From Stentor roeselii (lineage: Eukaryota; Ciliophora; Heterotrichea; Heterotrichida; Stentoridae), in NCBI GenBank assembly GCA_006503475.1, contig RSEH01000299.1:1-52449 (forward strand): a stretch of DNA of 52,449 nt, in the 5' to 3' direction. The notes below the pieces were generated by a model. The model was given only the letters and a program-made list of their open reading frames with translations, did not search any database and had not been told where the DNA came from. This document shows, one piece after another, positions 27,505 to 35,441 of the stretch (position 1 is the first letter of the stretch; each line of letters starts with the position of its first letter). The translations under genes were made by a program, and so were the position numbers.

Positions 27505-28164
27505 ATGTATTGGAATATTGAACCAAAATCTAACTTCAAACATGTGAAGCATAAATACAAACAAGAACAACTGATGGAAGGTATTTAGTATTTAGAAAAG
27601 TTTACAGAAATTGAGAGGGAGAATAGGATATTATTGGAAAAAATGCATCGGGTTATGAAAAGACAGGAAAAAATATCTATTCCTAAGGAAAAAATTAGTT
27701 TGAATTTTGGAGTTCGACGACAAAATTATGAAAGGATCAATAAGGAAAATCAGTCTTTTTATAATCGACTTGTTAATAAACGGTCTGTCTATAGTCGGAA
27801 AAAATACGCTTCGGAAAGAAGAGTTGTTGAAAATCGACTTGCGATGATTAGAGGTAATAATCATTCGGTGAAACCGACTCCTAGAAGGAATATGAAAAGA
27901 CTTAGTGAAGATGTACTTGATTTGAGGTACTTGACACTTAAACAACCGGTTAAATTAAGAAACAAAGTTTTTTTGATTGAAGTGTATCAGTACCCACGGG
28001 ATGTAAAAATTCTAGCATTTGATTCGGTGAGTAATGATATATTTCGACTGGTCCTCTCCACAGATGAAGCAGAAGAGTTCATAGGTGAAACTCAAGACTA
28101 TTCATTACTACTGAACGAATTGGACATCGAAGGAGATTCACTCACATTAACATATTCTCATTAA
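27505..28164 (+). CDS. CFAP97-like protein with a 15-nt intron
   Basis: Exon 1 is 27505-27580. A 15-nt intron (GTATTTAGTATTTAG, 27581-27595) is followed by exon 2, 27596-28164, giving 214 residues. The spliced join reads QEQLMEEKFTEIERENRILL, and a second block NYERINKENQSFYNRLV follows, the ordinary signature of Hmw_CFAP97 proteins. Without the first exon the signature is cut. The C-terminal 80 residues form a small domain with strands (KVFLIEVYQYPRDVKILAFD) that I do not recognise. Stop TAA. The start lies only 10 bases from the divergent start at 27494. Confidence 0.78.
27581..27595 (+). other. 15-nt intron
   Basis: GTATTTAGTATTTAG, with A at position 10. It contains an in-frame TAG, and removing it restores the CFAP97-like signature across the join. 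Confidence 0.85.
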
Positions 28165-28672
28165 CTTTTCCTTCTTCTCTCTCATCCAAAGCCCGATGTC
28201 GTTTCTGCGGCGGTGCTTCTTAACAGTTACCATTCGGGTTACCTCTTCCATAAAAGACCTGAAATAAGTAGATAGCCTGATCCTCATAAAGTCCGCCAGT
28301 GCTTTCATACTTCCTGAACAACGATTACCCTGAATGAAGACTCAAAATCGACCCGTTTCCGCCGAACTTCGGATTTCGACATCCAAAGAAAACTTGAGAA
28401 ACTTTCAAAAGAGATAAAAACTCGGCACACATTATGCACGGCTCACAAGTCACGTATAAAGTACTACCTTCGAATGATTGAAAAGGATTCAATGAAAGGG
28501 CGGACTCAACTGCAACGATTTCTGAATGTTTTGTCCCGTTTTTGGACTTGTTTGTTGTGTTGTGCCCTTCTGCGATTATTTGGTTTTCTTTCACGAAGAC
28601 GCAACCTACTGGGACTTCTCCGGAATCTAGAGATTTTCTTGCGATTTTTAAGGCTTCTTCCATGAAATTCAT
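28142..28672 (-). CDS. ADAT2: tRNA adenosine deaminase 2 (ADAT2/Tad2)-like, two tiny introns
   Basis: The deaminase core has HSE (catalytic Glu with zinc His) in NGTKHSEIVAVE and PCIMCAE (zinc Cys pair), followed by FGGNGSIL typical of ADAT2. Introns at 28314-28328 and 28216-28230 (both 15-nt GT..AG) extend it to GLYEDQAIYLFQVFYGRGN and PNAPPQKRH, matching the ADAT2 C-terminus (FYKQENPNAPK in human). This enzyme makes inosine at the tRNA wobble base, usually with ADAT3. The 3' end is uncertain: after both introns the first in-frame stop of any kind is TGA at 28142-28144, inside the convergent gene. Leaving intron 2 unspliced would end it at a TAA at 28220-28222. Confidence 0.75.
28216..28230 (-). 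other. 15-nt intron (ADAT2 intron 2)
   Basis: GTAACTGTTAAGAAG on the coding strand, A at position 10, carrying an in-frame TAA. Removal gives NPN joined to APPQKRH, as in ADAT2 proteins. Confidence 0.65.
28314..28328 (-). other. 15-nt intron (ADAT2 intron 1)
   Basis: GTAATCGTTGTTCAG on the coding strand, with an in-frame TAA. Removal continues the protein from SLHSG into KYESTGGLYEDQAI. Position 10 is G, not the usual A. Confidence 0.75.
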
Positions 28673-28892
28673 TTTTAGAGAGGTTTGATTTTAAATGGAT
28701 TGATGATGAATAGGGTTTTTGGAATTTATTGATTTGAAATAGAAAGGTGGTATTTTAAGAGATTTTAAATTTTATACTTGTGGAGATCTTAGAAAAGAAT
28801 GATAGAGATATTTATGAAGAAATGATGATTACATATGGTGCTGATGTATATCTAAACATGTTCTCGTAACCAATCTTCTTTAAATTTTTACC

Positions 28893-29381
28893 TTAATTAA
28901 ATGTGAATACCTGTTGACACCCATGAGCAAATGAAACATGAGAATTTTCAACAAAATTCTGCACCCTCAAAGACTGACTAGAAGGTGTAATAACTTTCTG
29001 CAAGATTTCCATCCAAAACGCATCCCGTTGTTTAACAGTCTCATCGATTTCCACTTCCAATTTTTTTCTTCCATATTTACAAGATTTTTCATGAGCCCAA
29101 AGTGTTTTGATGCTTTCAACATGCTGACATTCTTCATGTTTGCAGCTGTTATAGATGAAACTCATGAGTTTTTCGAAAGCGTGACCGACTTTTTCAAATT
29201 TTGCATCCGTGCAACCAACTGGGCAGGTTTTTTTCCCATTTTGCATGAATGTTTTAAGACAATCGTAGCAGAAAAGCTGTTCGCAACCTGGACACTCGAC
29301 GGGCTTCTTTACTGTTACTTTGCACAAGTAACATGAGAAGTAGTCAGCTGTTATGCAGTTGAGTCTTATTCCCTTTTCCAT
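28893..29381 (-). CDS. RING plus TRAF-type zinc-finger protein
   Basis: 162 residues. A RING finger at about 17-57 (CYLC, then CPGCEQLFCYDCL, then CPVGC) is followed by a TRAF-like finger at about 80-102 (CKHEECQ, WAHEKSC). A short helix with RDAFWMEIL and a tail close the protein. This order is that of TRAF/SIAH-like E3 ubiquitin ligases, though the usual C-terminal TRAF-C domain is absent. It probably acts with an E2 to ubiquitinate partners; the target is unknown. Start context CATTATAAGG on the plus strand; stop TAA. Confidence 0.8.
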   Translation of the reverse strand: MEKGIRLNCITADYFSCYLCKVTVKKPVECPGCEQLFCYDCLKTFMQNGKKTCPVGCTDAKFEKVGHAFEKLMSFIYNSCKHEECQHVESIKTLWAHEKSCKYGRKKLEVEIDETVKQRDAFWMEILQKVITPSSQSLRVQNFVENSHVSFAHGCQQVFTFN

Positions 29382-29687
29382 TATAAGGGGGGTTAGATGA
29401 TTATTTGTTTAGGTGAATATTTTGGATTTGAAATGAATGGACTTTGAAGGGAAAATTGTTGGTTTTCAAAGGTTTTGATAGATTTATTGAGCGTTTTATG
29501 AAGAATGAAAGTTTAATCTTCACTTATTTCCCTAAACTTTCTCATAAAAAAAAATAAAAATCTCCTGAAACATCCCAAAAATCCATCTCCCAAAACCTCG
29601 AAGATCCAAAACCCTCTCAAACTGGCTGAACCAAACCTTCTCCAATCATCCTAAAAAAAAGAAAAAACCTTCCAAGTCCATAAAAAA
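29382..29687. promoter_or_regulatory. divergent promoter region with a composition switch
   Basis: 306 bp between the RING gene and the methyltransferase gene. The left 130 bp are G/T-rich with almost no C on the plus strand; the right 150 bp are A/C-rich with few G. Read outward, each gene therefore has a G-poor leader. No further element identified. Confidence 0.5.
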
Positions 29688-30365
29688 ATGCCTAACTACG
29701 GTGAAGCTGATTACTGGGAAAAAAGATATGAAGAGCAGCAAGGCAAGACATTCGACTGGCTAGAAGACTGGGAGTCTCTTCGGCGAATAGTAACTCCTCT
29801 AATCACAGAATCAAGTCGAATCCTGATGTTAGGCTGCGGAAATGCTGAGCTAGGCGAAGAGATGTACCAAAGCGGCTACAAAAACATCGCAAACATCGAC
29901 ATCTCCAAAGTCGTCATCCAGCAAATGAAAGACCGAAACCACGAAAAGGAAGAAATGACTTGGCAAGTGATGGACGTGAGAGATTTAAAATGGAATTCAG
30001 ATACTTTCGACTTGGCAATCGATAAAAGTACCATCGACGCGTTACTTTGTGGAGAAGATGCTTATTTAAACGTTGCTCGCATGACTAAAGAAGTGCAGAG
30101 GGTGTTAAAGACTGGAGGGGTTTATCTTGCCATTTCTTATGGAATACCTGAAACTAGACTTGACCATTTTGGATGGAAACATTTGTTTTGGGATGTTAGT
30201 TATCAGGTCATTGGGGAAGGAGGGGAAAATCCTCATTATGTTTATTTGTGTAGGAAAAAGGAAGGCGCTGATAGGATTGCTAGTGATAATTGGGAAGAGG
30301 TTCAGGAATCTTTGAGGGAAGATACTCAGGAGAAGGGAGATGAGGAAGATGAGGATGTTGAGTAG
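29688..30365 (+). CDS. class I methyltransferase, EEF1AKMT4-like
   Basis: 225 residues, starting YGEADYWEKRYEEQQGKTFDWLEDW, the entry motif of the EEF1AKMT4/METTL13-type family. SAM motif I is ILMLGCGNAELGEEMY, followed by NIDISKVVIQQM, WQVMDVRDLKW, a substrate-loop IDKSTIDALLCGE and EVQRVLKTGGVYLAISYG. The tail is acidic (EKGDEEDEDVE). Family members methylate lysines of elongation factor 1A in the cytoplasm, so that is the likely but unproven role. Stop TAG. Confidence 0.85.
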   Translation: MPNYGEADYWEKRYEEQQGKTFDWLEDWESLRRIVTPLITESSRILMLGCGNAELGEEMYQSGYKNIANIDISKVVIQQMKDRNHEKEEMTWQVMDVRDLKWNSDTFDLAIDKSTIDALLCGEDAYLNVARMTKEVQRVLKTGGVYLAISYGIPETRLDHFGWKHLFWDVSYQVIGEGGENPHYVYLCRKKEGADRIASDNWEEVQESLREDTQEKGDEEDEDVE

Positions 30366-30661
30366 ATAGGGTAATTTTTGGCTTGAATGGAGGGTAAGTT
30401 AAAGTTTTGGATTTTAGAGGTTTTTAAAGGATTTTGGAGAGATTGATTGAGGACTTTCTTTTATCATTGGAGAATTGATTAGATTTAAGGTTTAGAACTA
30501 AAAAATAGTTAATAGTTTTTATATTCTAGAATGTCTATAATAATATCTTGTAAAATATTTTCTAACACCCTGAATATAATTTTTTACTAAATAAGCATTC
30601 TCTTAAATACCATAAAGGCTAAAATCATTTCCTTTCAACTCAAGTAAAACAATTATTAAAA

Positions 30662-31720
30662 TTACAAAGTCGACCCTTGAACTTTCCTAATCCATCTCTG
30701 TATTTTCAAAACAGACTCAAGTCGATCCCCTTCATCTTCATCAAAAACCTCATTCATAACCTCTTTACACCCATATAAAAACTCTTCCATTTTCCCTTCA
30801 ATCGCTTTAAAAATAGTATGAATCCGATTTAAAACAATCCCAATTTTTTTCCCTTGAAAATACAAACTTTTATTCAATTTCCCAAATTTCTTATTTTTCA
30901 TTTCCTCTTTTTTCGGACTTTTCAACAAACTAGCATCAATTCTTTTAGAACTTTTAAGTTCTTTAACATGAGGAAGTCCATTCCTAACAATAACCCTTCC
31001 AGTTTTATTAATCGCAGCGACTTTCGTAGTAATATTAAATCGACTTTTAGGGTCATCATCATCATTAACAATTTTCAACTGATACCTTGCAAATTTCGAA
31101 GTATTCGTCGAAAACGAAACATTTGTCGAGGTATATCCCGAGCTTCTAACTCGACAATGAAAAGCGTCAGGATTAAGACAAGCTCCAGTTGCTTTCGAAG
31201 TCAAAAGCGAGAGTTTATGCTTGTTTCCTAAGACTGACTTTGCTATTGTATGACTTTCTCGTAGGTAAAAAGTTGCTTTGTCTAATCTGTTCAGTGTCAT
31301 GAGAATAGAGGATAAGTTAAAATAAGCCAAAGATTTCAATTCTGGAAATTTTTCGTTTTCACAAAGCTCCACTGCTCGGAAGGCTTGTTGCAGGGAAAGG
31401 TGGTAGGAGGAGAGAAATAAATTTATTGAGGAGAGGTTCATTAATGTTGCGATGTAGCAGCTGAGACCTTCTTCTGTTGTTGGCTTGAATGACTGAGCTC
31501 TTGATAAAAGACTCAGGGATTTGTAGTAGTTCCCTGTTTTTTGATGCACGAATGCAAGGTTGTTCAGAACTGAAAGCTCTGATAGTGAAACTTCTGTTGC
31601 TGGAGAAAAGTGGTCGAGAATGAAGGATAGAAGTTCTTCGGATTTGTTGTAATGGGAGTCTTGTGCGTGTGAAAGAGCCTTTTGGGTGAGGTGAGAGATG
31701 TCATCTTGTGAAAGACTCAT
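30662..31720 (-). CDS. TPR-repeat protein
   Basis: 352 residues. The N-terminal 190 form at least four tetratricopeptide-like helix pairs (LNNLAFVHQKTGNYYKSLSL, YIATLMNLSSINLFLSSYHLS, AYFNLSSILMTLNRLDKATF). A basic Ser/Thr-rich middle and a C-terminal helix follow (LESVLKIQRWIRKVQG), which could be an IQ-like site. TPRs mediate protein-protein contacts; the partner is unknown. The start lies 14 bases after the stop of the next gene upstream on the same strand. Stop TAA. Confidence 0.78.
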   Translation of the reverse strand: MSLSQDDISHLTQKALSHAQDSHYNKSEELLSFILDHFSPATEVSLSELSVLNNLAFVHQKTGNYYKSLSLLSRAQSFKPTTEEGLSCYIATLMNLSSINLFLSSYHLSLQQAFRAVELCENEKFPELKSLAYFNLSSILMTLNRLDKATFYLRESHTIAKSVLGNKHKLSLLTSKATGACLNPDAFHCRVRSSGYTSTNVSFSTNTSKFARYQLKIVNDDDDPKSRFNITTKVAAINKTGRVIVRNGLPHVKELKSSKRIDASLLKSPKKEEMKNKKFGKLNKSLYFQGKKIGIVLNRIHTIFKAIEGKMEEFLYGCKEVMNEVFDEDEGDRLESVLKIQRWIRKVQGSTL

Positions 31721-31734
31721 TATATTAGATATAA

Positions 31735-32238
31735 TTAGTGAAGCTTAAACACCTGCTGAGCTTTCAGCATACTTTCCCTATATTCAGACATCTTATCAAG
31801 CCGTCGATTGAACTCTTTAATCGGAGGAGGACTAAGTGACAAGCTAGATTGCGCTAAAGACCTGTCAGGTTTTTTAGAATTATACAAATCCGGGTTTCGA
31901 GTAGGGAAAAGTTTAGAGAAGGTGCTGTGGCCTGGCTTGCAGTTGAAGACCCGGTCACGTAAGTCGAACTCTTCACTTGTTTCAGTCTGCCAGTCCCAAC
32001 CTGAAAGTCCTTTTTGCATCCTCTTCAACGGGTAGTCCTGGACTTTGAACTCTGTTGGAGGAGGACTTGAAATTACGTGCTTTGAAGCTATCATCTCTGG
32101 AATGTCTTTGTATGAAAAGTTAGCTTTTGATGTGGCATGTGTGAAGTTCAACTGACTTAACTCGTTTATTGAAGGAAGTGATGGGGCTTGGTCTGATTTC
32201 ATCACGATTTTTCCTATTGCTGAGTTTCGGACTTGCAT
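31735..32238 (-). CDS. unknown 167-residue protein
   Basis: A polar, Ser/Pro-rich protein with no membrane span and no recognised domain. Short motifs look structured (LSGWDWQTETSEEFDLRDRV; PTRNPDLYNSKKPD), and a C-terminal helix reads FNRRLDKMSEYRESMLKAQQ. The composition resembles axonemal microtubule-inner proteins, but that is impression only. It ends with TAA 14 bases before the TPR gene's ATG, so the two mRNAs either have tiny UTRs or overlap. Confidence 0.65.
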   Translation of the reverse strand: MQVRNSAIGKIVMKSDQAPSLPSINELSQLNFTHATSKANFSYKDIPEMIASKHVISSPPPTEFKVQDYPLKRMQKGLSGWDWQTETSEEFDLRDRVFNCKPGHSTFSKLFPTRNPDLYNSKKPDRSLAQSSLSLSPPPIKEFNRRLDKMSEYRESMLKAQQVFKLH

Positions 32239-33152
32239 TTTTATTATTCAGATGTTGGATTTTTTTTTATTGGATGATGAGGAGGTGTTTTTTGATTTAT
32301 GGTGTTTTCAAAATTAAAAAATCAAAGAAATAATAGTGTCTATTTACATATTGTAGTCTATTTCTTGGGTTTAATCCCCGAAAAAAATACTCTGTTTTTT
32401 TTTATGAGAAAGCTAGTTAGGGATATATATACTGGCTATCTGTTTAAGGATCTAAAAGTAATTAAGGGTGATTACTTATATTAAATATATCTCTCTGAGT
32501 GATGAAGAAGTTTAGATCAATTTGGTATCTGACTGTCATTGATGAATATTATTTCAGGATTGAGAAACTCATTAAAGTAGCCTTTTGAGTGTAAATGCGA
32601 GACTATCTGTAAAAGCTTATATTGTTTTTAATTCTTTTTCTTTTATAGAACACAATTAAAGCCTTATTAAGTAAGGTAATACTGAGTAATTAATCCATAT
32701 ATTCATATATAGAAGTACTCTTTAATAAAGTCATGCATACAGAAATGAATATAAAACTTTAGATTTCTCAATTCAATATTTTTCTATTTAATTGAAGAGG
32801 TTTAGATCATTAAGACTTACTTATTGTATACCTAATGGCCAACAAGTATTTCTAAACCTTCTATATTATTTAATAATCATTAATCACCTTGATATTTCTC
32901 TTATAATAGTAATACTTATATTGATTAGGTACAGCATTCTATTAACCATACTAATATCTTAACCAGAATAAAAATATAAATCTTTATTCATTCCACAACC
33001 AAAATACCTCCTTTAACAAAATTTCCAAAAATTCTAAAACCCCTAATTTCAATCCCCTATCTTCCACCAAAACCACAATCCAAAAAAAATTCCTAAAAAA
33101 ATCCTTCACCCTAAATAATCCCATCATTCATCACCTTAAACCCAAAATATAA
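32239..33152. other. 914-bp AT-rich intergenic region ending in a G-free tract
   Basis: No supportable gene. A 61-codon plus-strand frame at 32299-32484 lacks a normal start context and conserved features. The last 188 bases before the J-protein start (32967-33154) contain no G on the plus strand. No RNA gene seen. Confidence 0.55.
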
Positions 33153-33983
33153 ATGGCAAGCAAGTTATTATATCGCAATTTCTCGGGGCGATTAAACTAC
33201 TACGAAATCCTGGGAGTTCTTCCAACCGCAAAGCCAGCCGAAATAAAGCTAGCTTACAAAAAGCTAGTAAAGCAGCTACACCCAGACATAGCCGGTCCAA
33301 ACGCGAGCCAAGAGCGATTCCGTCAAGTAGCCGAGGCGTACAGCATCCTTTCAAAGCTCGACACGCGTGCAACATACGACTTAACTCGAGGTTCAAAGCA
33401 AGAAATCGAGGCGATTCTTCACAAAAAGCGTGACAAGGACGGTCTGGACTTGCCGAAGCCGAAGTTCGCTCCACATCAATACGGGTACCAAAGAATGAAA
33501 GAACTTGCAGAAGAGCGAAAACGGTTCAACATCGACAATTTCTACAGATATAAAGGAGGACTTCCTGGAAAGCACCAAGGTGCAGCAAGAGGAAACGCTT
33601 ACGGCCCCCCAGGTTTTAAAGCAGACGCAAGTGAAATCAACTTCTTGATGAAAGGACATAATCACATCGCAGCGGAAACTGATTATGTCGATGATGTCGA
33701 AGCACATGAGTTTAAACTGTACAAAGCTATTGACCCTGTCAATAGCAAGACTCATAAACCTTTTTTAAGAGCGGAGATTGATTATGAGTTATCAAAATTC
33801 AGTACTTTTAAAAGACATCTCGCTTTTTATGTTGGGATCGCCGCTTTGATCGGATTTACTATTGCTTATGACCAGGCTGGAAGACTTGCGATTCAGATGA
33901 AGATTAAACAAGTGATTCAAAATGCTGAACATAGCAAGACTAGCTATGAAAAAGCTGGACTTCGAGCTGTTAGCTTAAGTTAG
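33153..33983 (+). CDS. mitochondrial-type J-domain protein
   Basis: 276 residues. A basic, hydroxylated start (MASKLLYRNFSGR) fits a mitochondrial presequence. It runs directly into a J domain at about 15-80 (YYEILGV, IKLAYKKLVKQLHPDIAG; HPD at 43-45; AYSILSKLDTRATYD). A central basic region follows, then one membrane span near 228-248 (AFYVGIAALIGFTIAY) and a short tail. It should recruit Hsp70 at a mitochondrial membrane. Stop TAG. The leader before the ATG is free of G for 188 bases. Confidence 0.86.
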   Translation: MASKLLYRNFSGRLNYYEILGVLPTAKPAEIKLAYKKLVKQLHPDIAGPNASQERFRQVAEAYSILSKLDTRATYDLTRGSKQEIEAILHKKRDKDGLDLPKPKFAPHQYGYQRMKELAEERKRFNIDNFYRYKGGLPGKHQGAARGNAYGPPGFKADASEINFLMKGHNHIAAETDYVDDVEAHEFKLYKAIDPVNSKTHKPFLRAEIDYELSKFSTFKRHLAFYVGIAALIGFTIAYDQAGRLAIQMKIKQVIQNAEHSKTSYEKAGLRAVSLS

Positions 33984-34078
33984 ATTAGAAGTAATGAAAA
34001 GGGGATTTGAAATAATTTAATTGAATGTTGATGGATGGAGTGATTTTTGATTTGAATCATTTTGTTATAATTGGATAA

Positions 34079-34849
34079 ATGAATAATAGTGATGAAGACC
34101 GTTTCCCTGCACCTGACCGTCGGTCAAGTACGACTTCATCTGCGAATCCAACGTCATCGATCTACAACCCGAATGTAAGATCAATCTTACAGTCCGTCTC
34201 AACCATAATCCAATCACAAATGATTGAAGACACTTCACAGGGAAGACAAATCATGTCAACATCTGACTTATTTTACTTCTCAGAAGAAAAATATATGAGA
34301 GAACACCCTGAAATGTTCGACGACGCGAAAAAAGAAATGCTTCGAAAGACTCCTACAGTCGATGATATTTACAATTTCATGTACGCTCTTTATGAATGTG
34401 CACAGTTTAGCCCGGAATGCTGCATTATTTGTCTTGTTTACATCAACAGGCTCATCGCTTTTACAGGACTGCCTCTGGGTCCTTCGAATTGGCGTCCAAT
34501 AATTTTATGTTCTTATCTTGTGGGGCAGAAAGTATGGGATGATCGATACCTTTCAAATGCGGACTTTGCTTATATCTACCCTTTTTTCAGCACAGAAGAA
34601 ATAAATCGCTTGGAGAAGAAGTTTTTAGAACTGATTAACTACTCAGTGACTGTAAAAGCTGCACTTTATGCAAAGTATTACTTTGAGCTTCGAGGGCTTT
34701 ATAATGAAAATAACAACTTTCCCTTGGAACAGATTGAAAATGAGAAGGCGAAAGAAATTGAAGGAAGGTCGAAGTGGATTTCTGATATTGAAAAAGCCAG
34801 AGCTCCGAGTAGGACTGCGGCTCCTTCAACAGAAAGGTCCGCGTTATAG
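34079..34849 (+). CDS. cyclin-Y-like cyclin
   Basis: 256 residues with a Ser-rich N-terminus and a cyclin box at about 100-215. Motifs are CCIICLVYINRLIAFTGLPL, PSNWRPIILCSYLVGQKVWDD, NADFAYIYPFFSTEEINRLE and FLELINYSVTVKAALYAKYYFELR, the cyclin-Y (CCNY, PHO80-related) arrangement. Cyclin Y binds CDK14/16 at membranes; its N-terminal myristoylation site is not present here. Stop TAG. The next plus-strand gene starts 28 bases downstream. Confidence 0.85.
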   Translation: MNNSDEDRFPAPDRRSSTTSSANPTSSIYNPNVRSILQSVSTIIQSQMIEDTSQGRQIMSTSDLFYFSEEKYMREHPEMFDDAKKEMLRKTPTVDDIYNFMYALYECAQFSPECCIICLVYINRLIAFTGLPLGPSNWRPIILCSYLVGQKVWDDRYLSNADFAYIYPFFSTEEINRLEKKFLELINYSVTVKAALYAKYYFELRGLYNENNNFPLEQIENEKAKEIEGRSKWISDIEKARAPSRTAAPSTERSAL

Positions 34850-34877
34850 CTGGTTAGATAAGTTAATCTTGATAATA

Positions 34878-35420
34878 ATGAAGCCTCAGGTCTTAAACGC
34901 TTTCAAAGAGGTCAGAAAACAAATGCGAAAAGCCCAAGGTAAGTCCTCAAAACCGACCAAACAACAAGAAACTCCTCAAAAAGAAGAAACCCTTTCAGTG
35001 AAAATTCTGAACGGCACTGGAAAAATCATGGTTTCAGGAACCACTGTTCATGGCATCGGGACTCGATTTTTAACTGAAGTAAAGCAAAACGACTTCTTCA
35101 TAATTCGACACGACAACATCGAAGAAAAGCAAAAAGTCGTTCTTGTCATCAGCGACAAGTCCGCCCTTATCAGTGAAAGCTTTCAAGATGAAAGAACTTC
35201 AGAGTACTTCATCGAAACCCTTGAAAAACCATCAGAGCCTTCACCTGAGCCAGAAAAAAAGAAGAAAATCGAGAAAAACTCTAAAATTTATGAAGTCCGC
35301 GTGAAACGCGGACCATGGACTTATAAAGTTGACAAGGTGAGCAAGTCATCTGAGATTTCTAATGAGGACTTACTTAATGTGCGCACTTTAAGAGTGAGAG
35401 ATAAGTTCTGCTGGATGTAG
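34878..35420 (+). CDS. unknown small beta-rich protein
   Basis: 180 residues from MKPQVLNAF; the frame is open further upstream but there overlaps the cyclin gene. A basic helix (FKEVRKQMRKAQGKSS) is followed by a beta-rich module at about 45-115 (ILNGTGKIMVSGTTVHGIGT, then DFFIIRHDNIEE and VVLVISDKSALISESF) that resembles a single SH3-like or fibre-type beta repeat. An acidic-basic linker and a C-terminal strand pair follow. No function assigned. It sits 28 bases after the cyclin and 21 bases before the macrodomain gene. Stop TAG. Confidence 0.65.
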   Translation: MKPQVLNAFKEVRKQMRKAQGKSSKPTKQQETPQKEETLSVKILNGTGKIMVSGTTVHGIGTRFLTEVKQNDFFIIRHDNIEEKQKVVLVISDKSALISESFQDERTSEYFIETLEKPSEPSPEPEKKKKIEKNSKIYEVRVKRGPWTYKVDKVSKSSEISNEDLLNVRTLRVRDKFCWM

Positions 35421-35441
35421 AGTAATGATGATAGATATTAA

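Noticed and set aside
27495-27560. N-terminal extension of the helical protein gene
   Set aside because: It overlaps exon 1 of the divergent CFAP97-like gene and has no start context, whereas MNEEIENF does.
28145-28312. alternative minus-strand frame starting MKALADFMRIRLSTYF after ADAT2 intron 1
   Set aside because: It is open and protein-like for about 50 codons to a TAA, but the other frame carries the ADAT2 C-terminal motif (QVFYGRGN, NAPPQKRH), so this is most likely a shadow.
30540-30560. telomere-like CTAACACCCT near 30550
   Set aside because: A single 10-base match without repetition, expected by chance in a window this size.
32299-32484. 61-codon plus-strand frame in the long gap before the J-protein
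   Set aside because: Poor start context, low-complexity TTT/AAA codons and no similarity to anything nearby. It is likely to be chance in AT-rich DNA.
34668-34877. upstream extension of the beta-rich protein into the cyclin gene
   Set aside because: It is an out-of-frame reading of conserved cyclin-Y sequence; the ATG at 34878 has a normal context.
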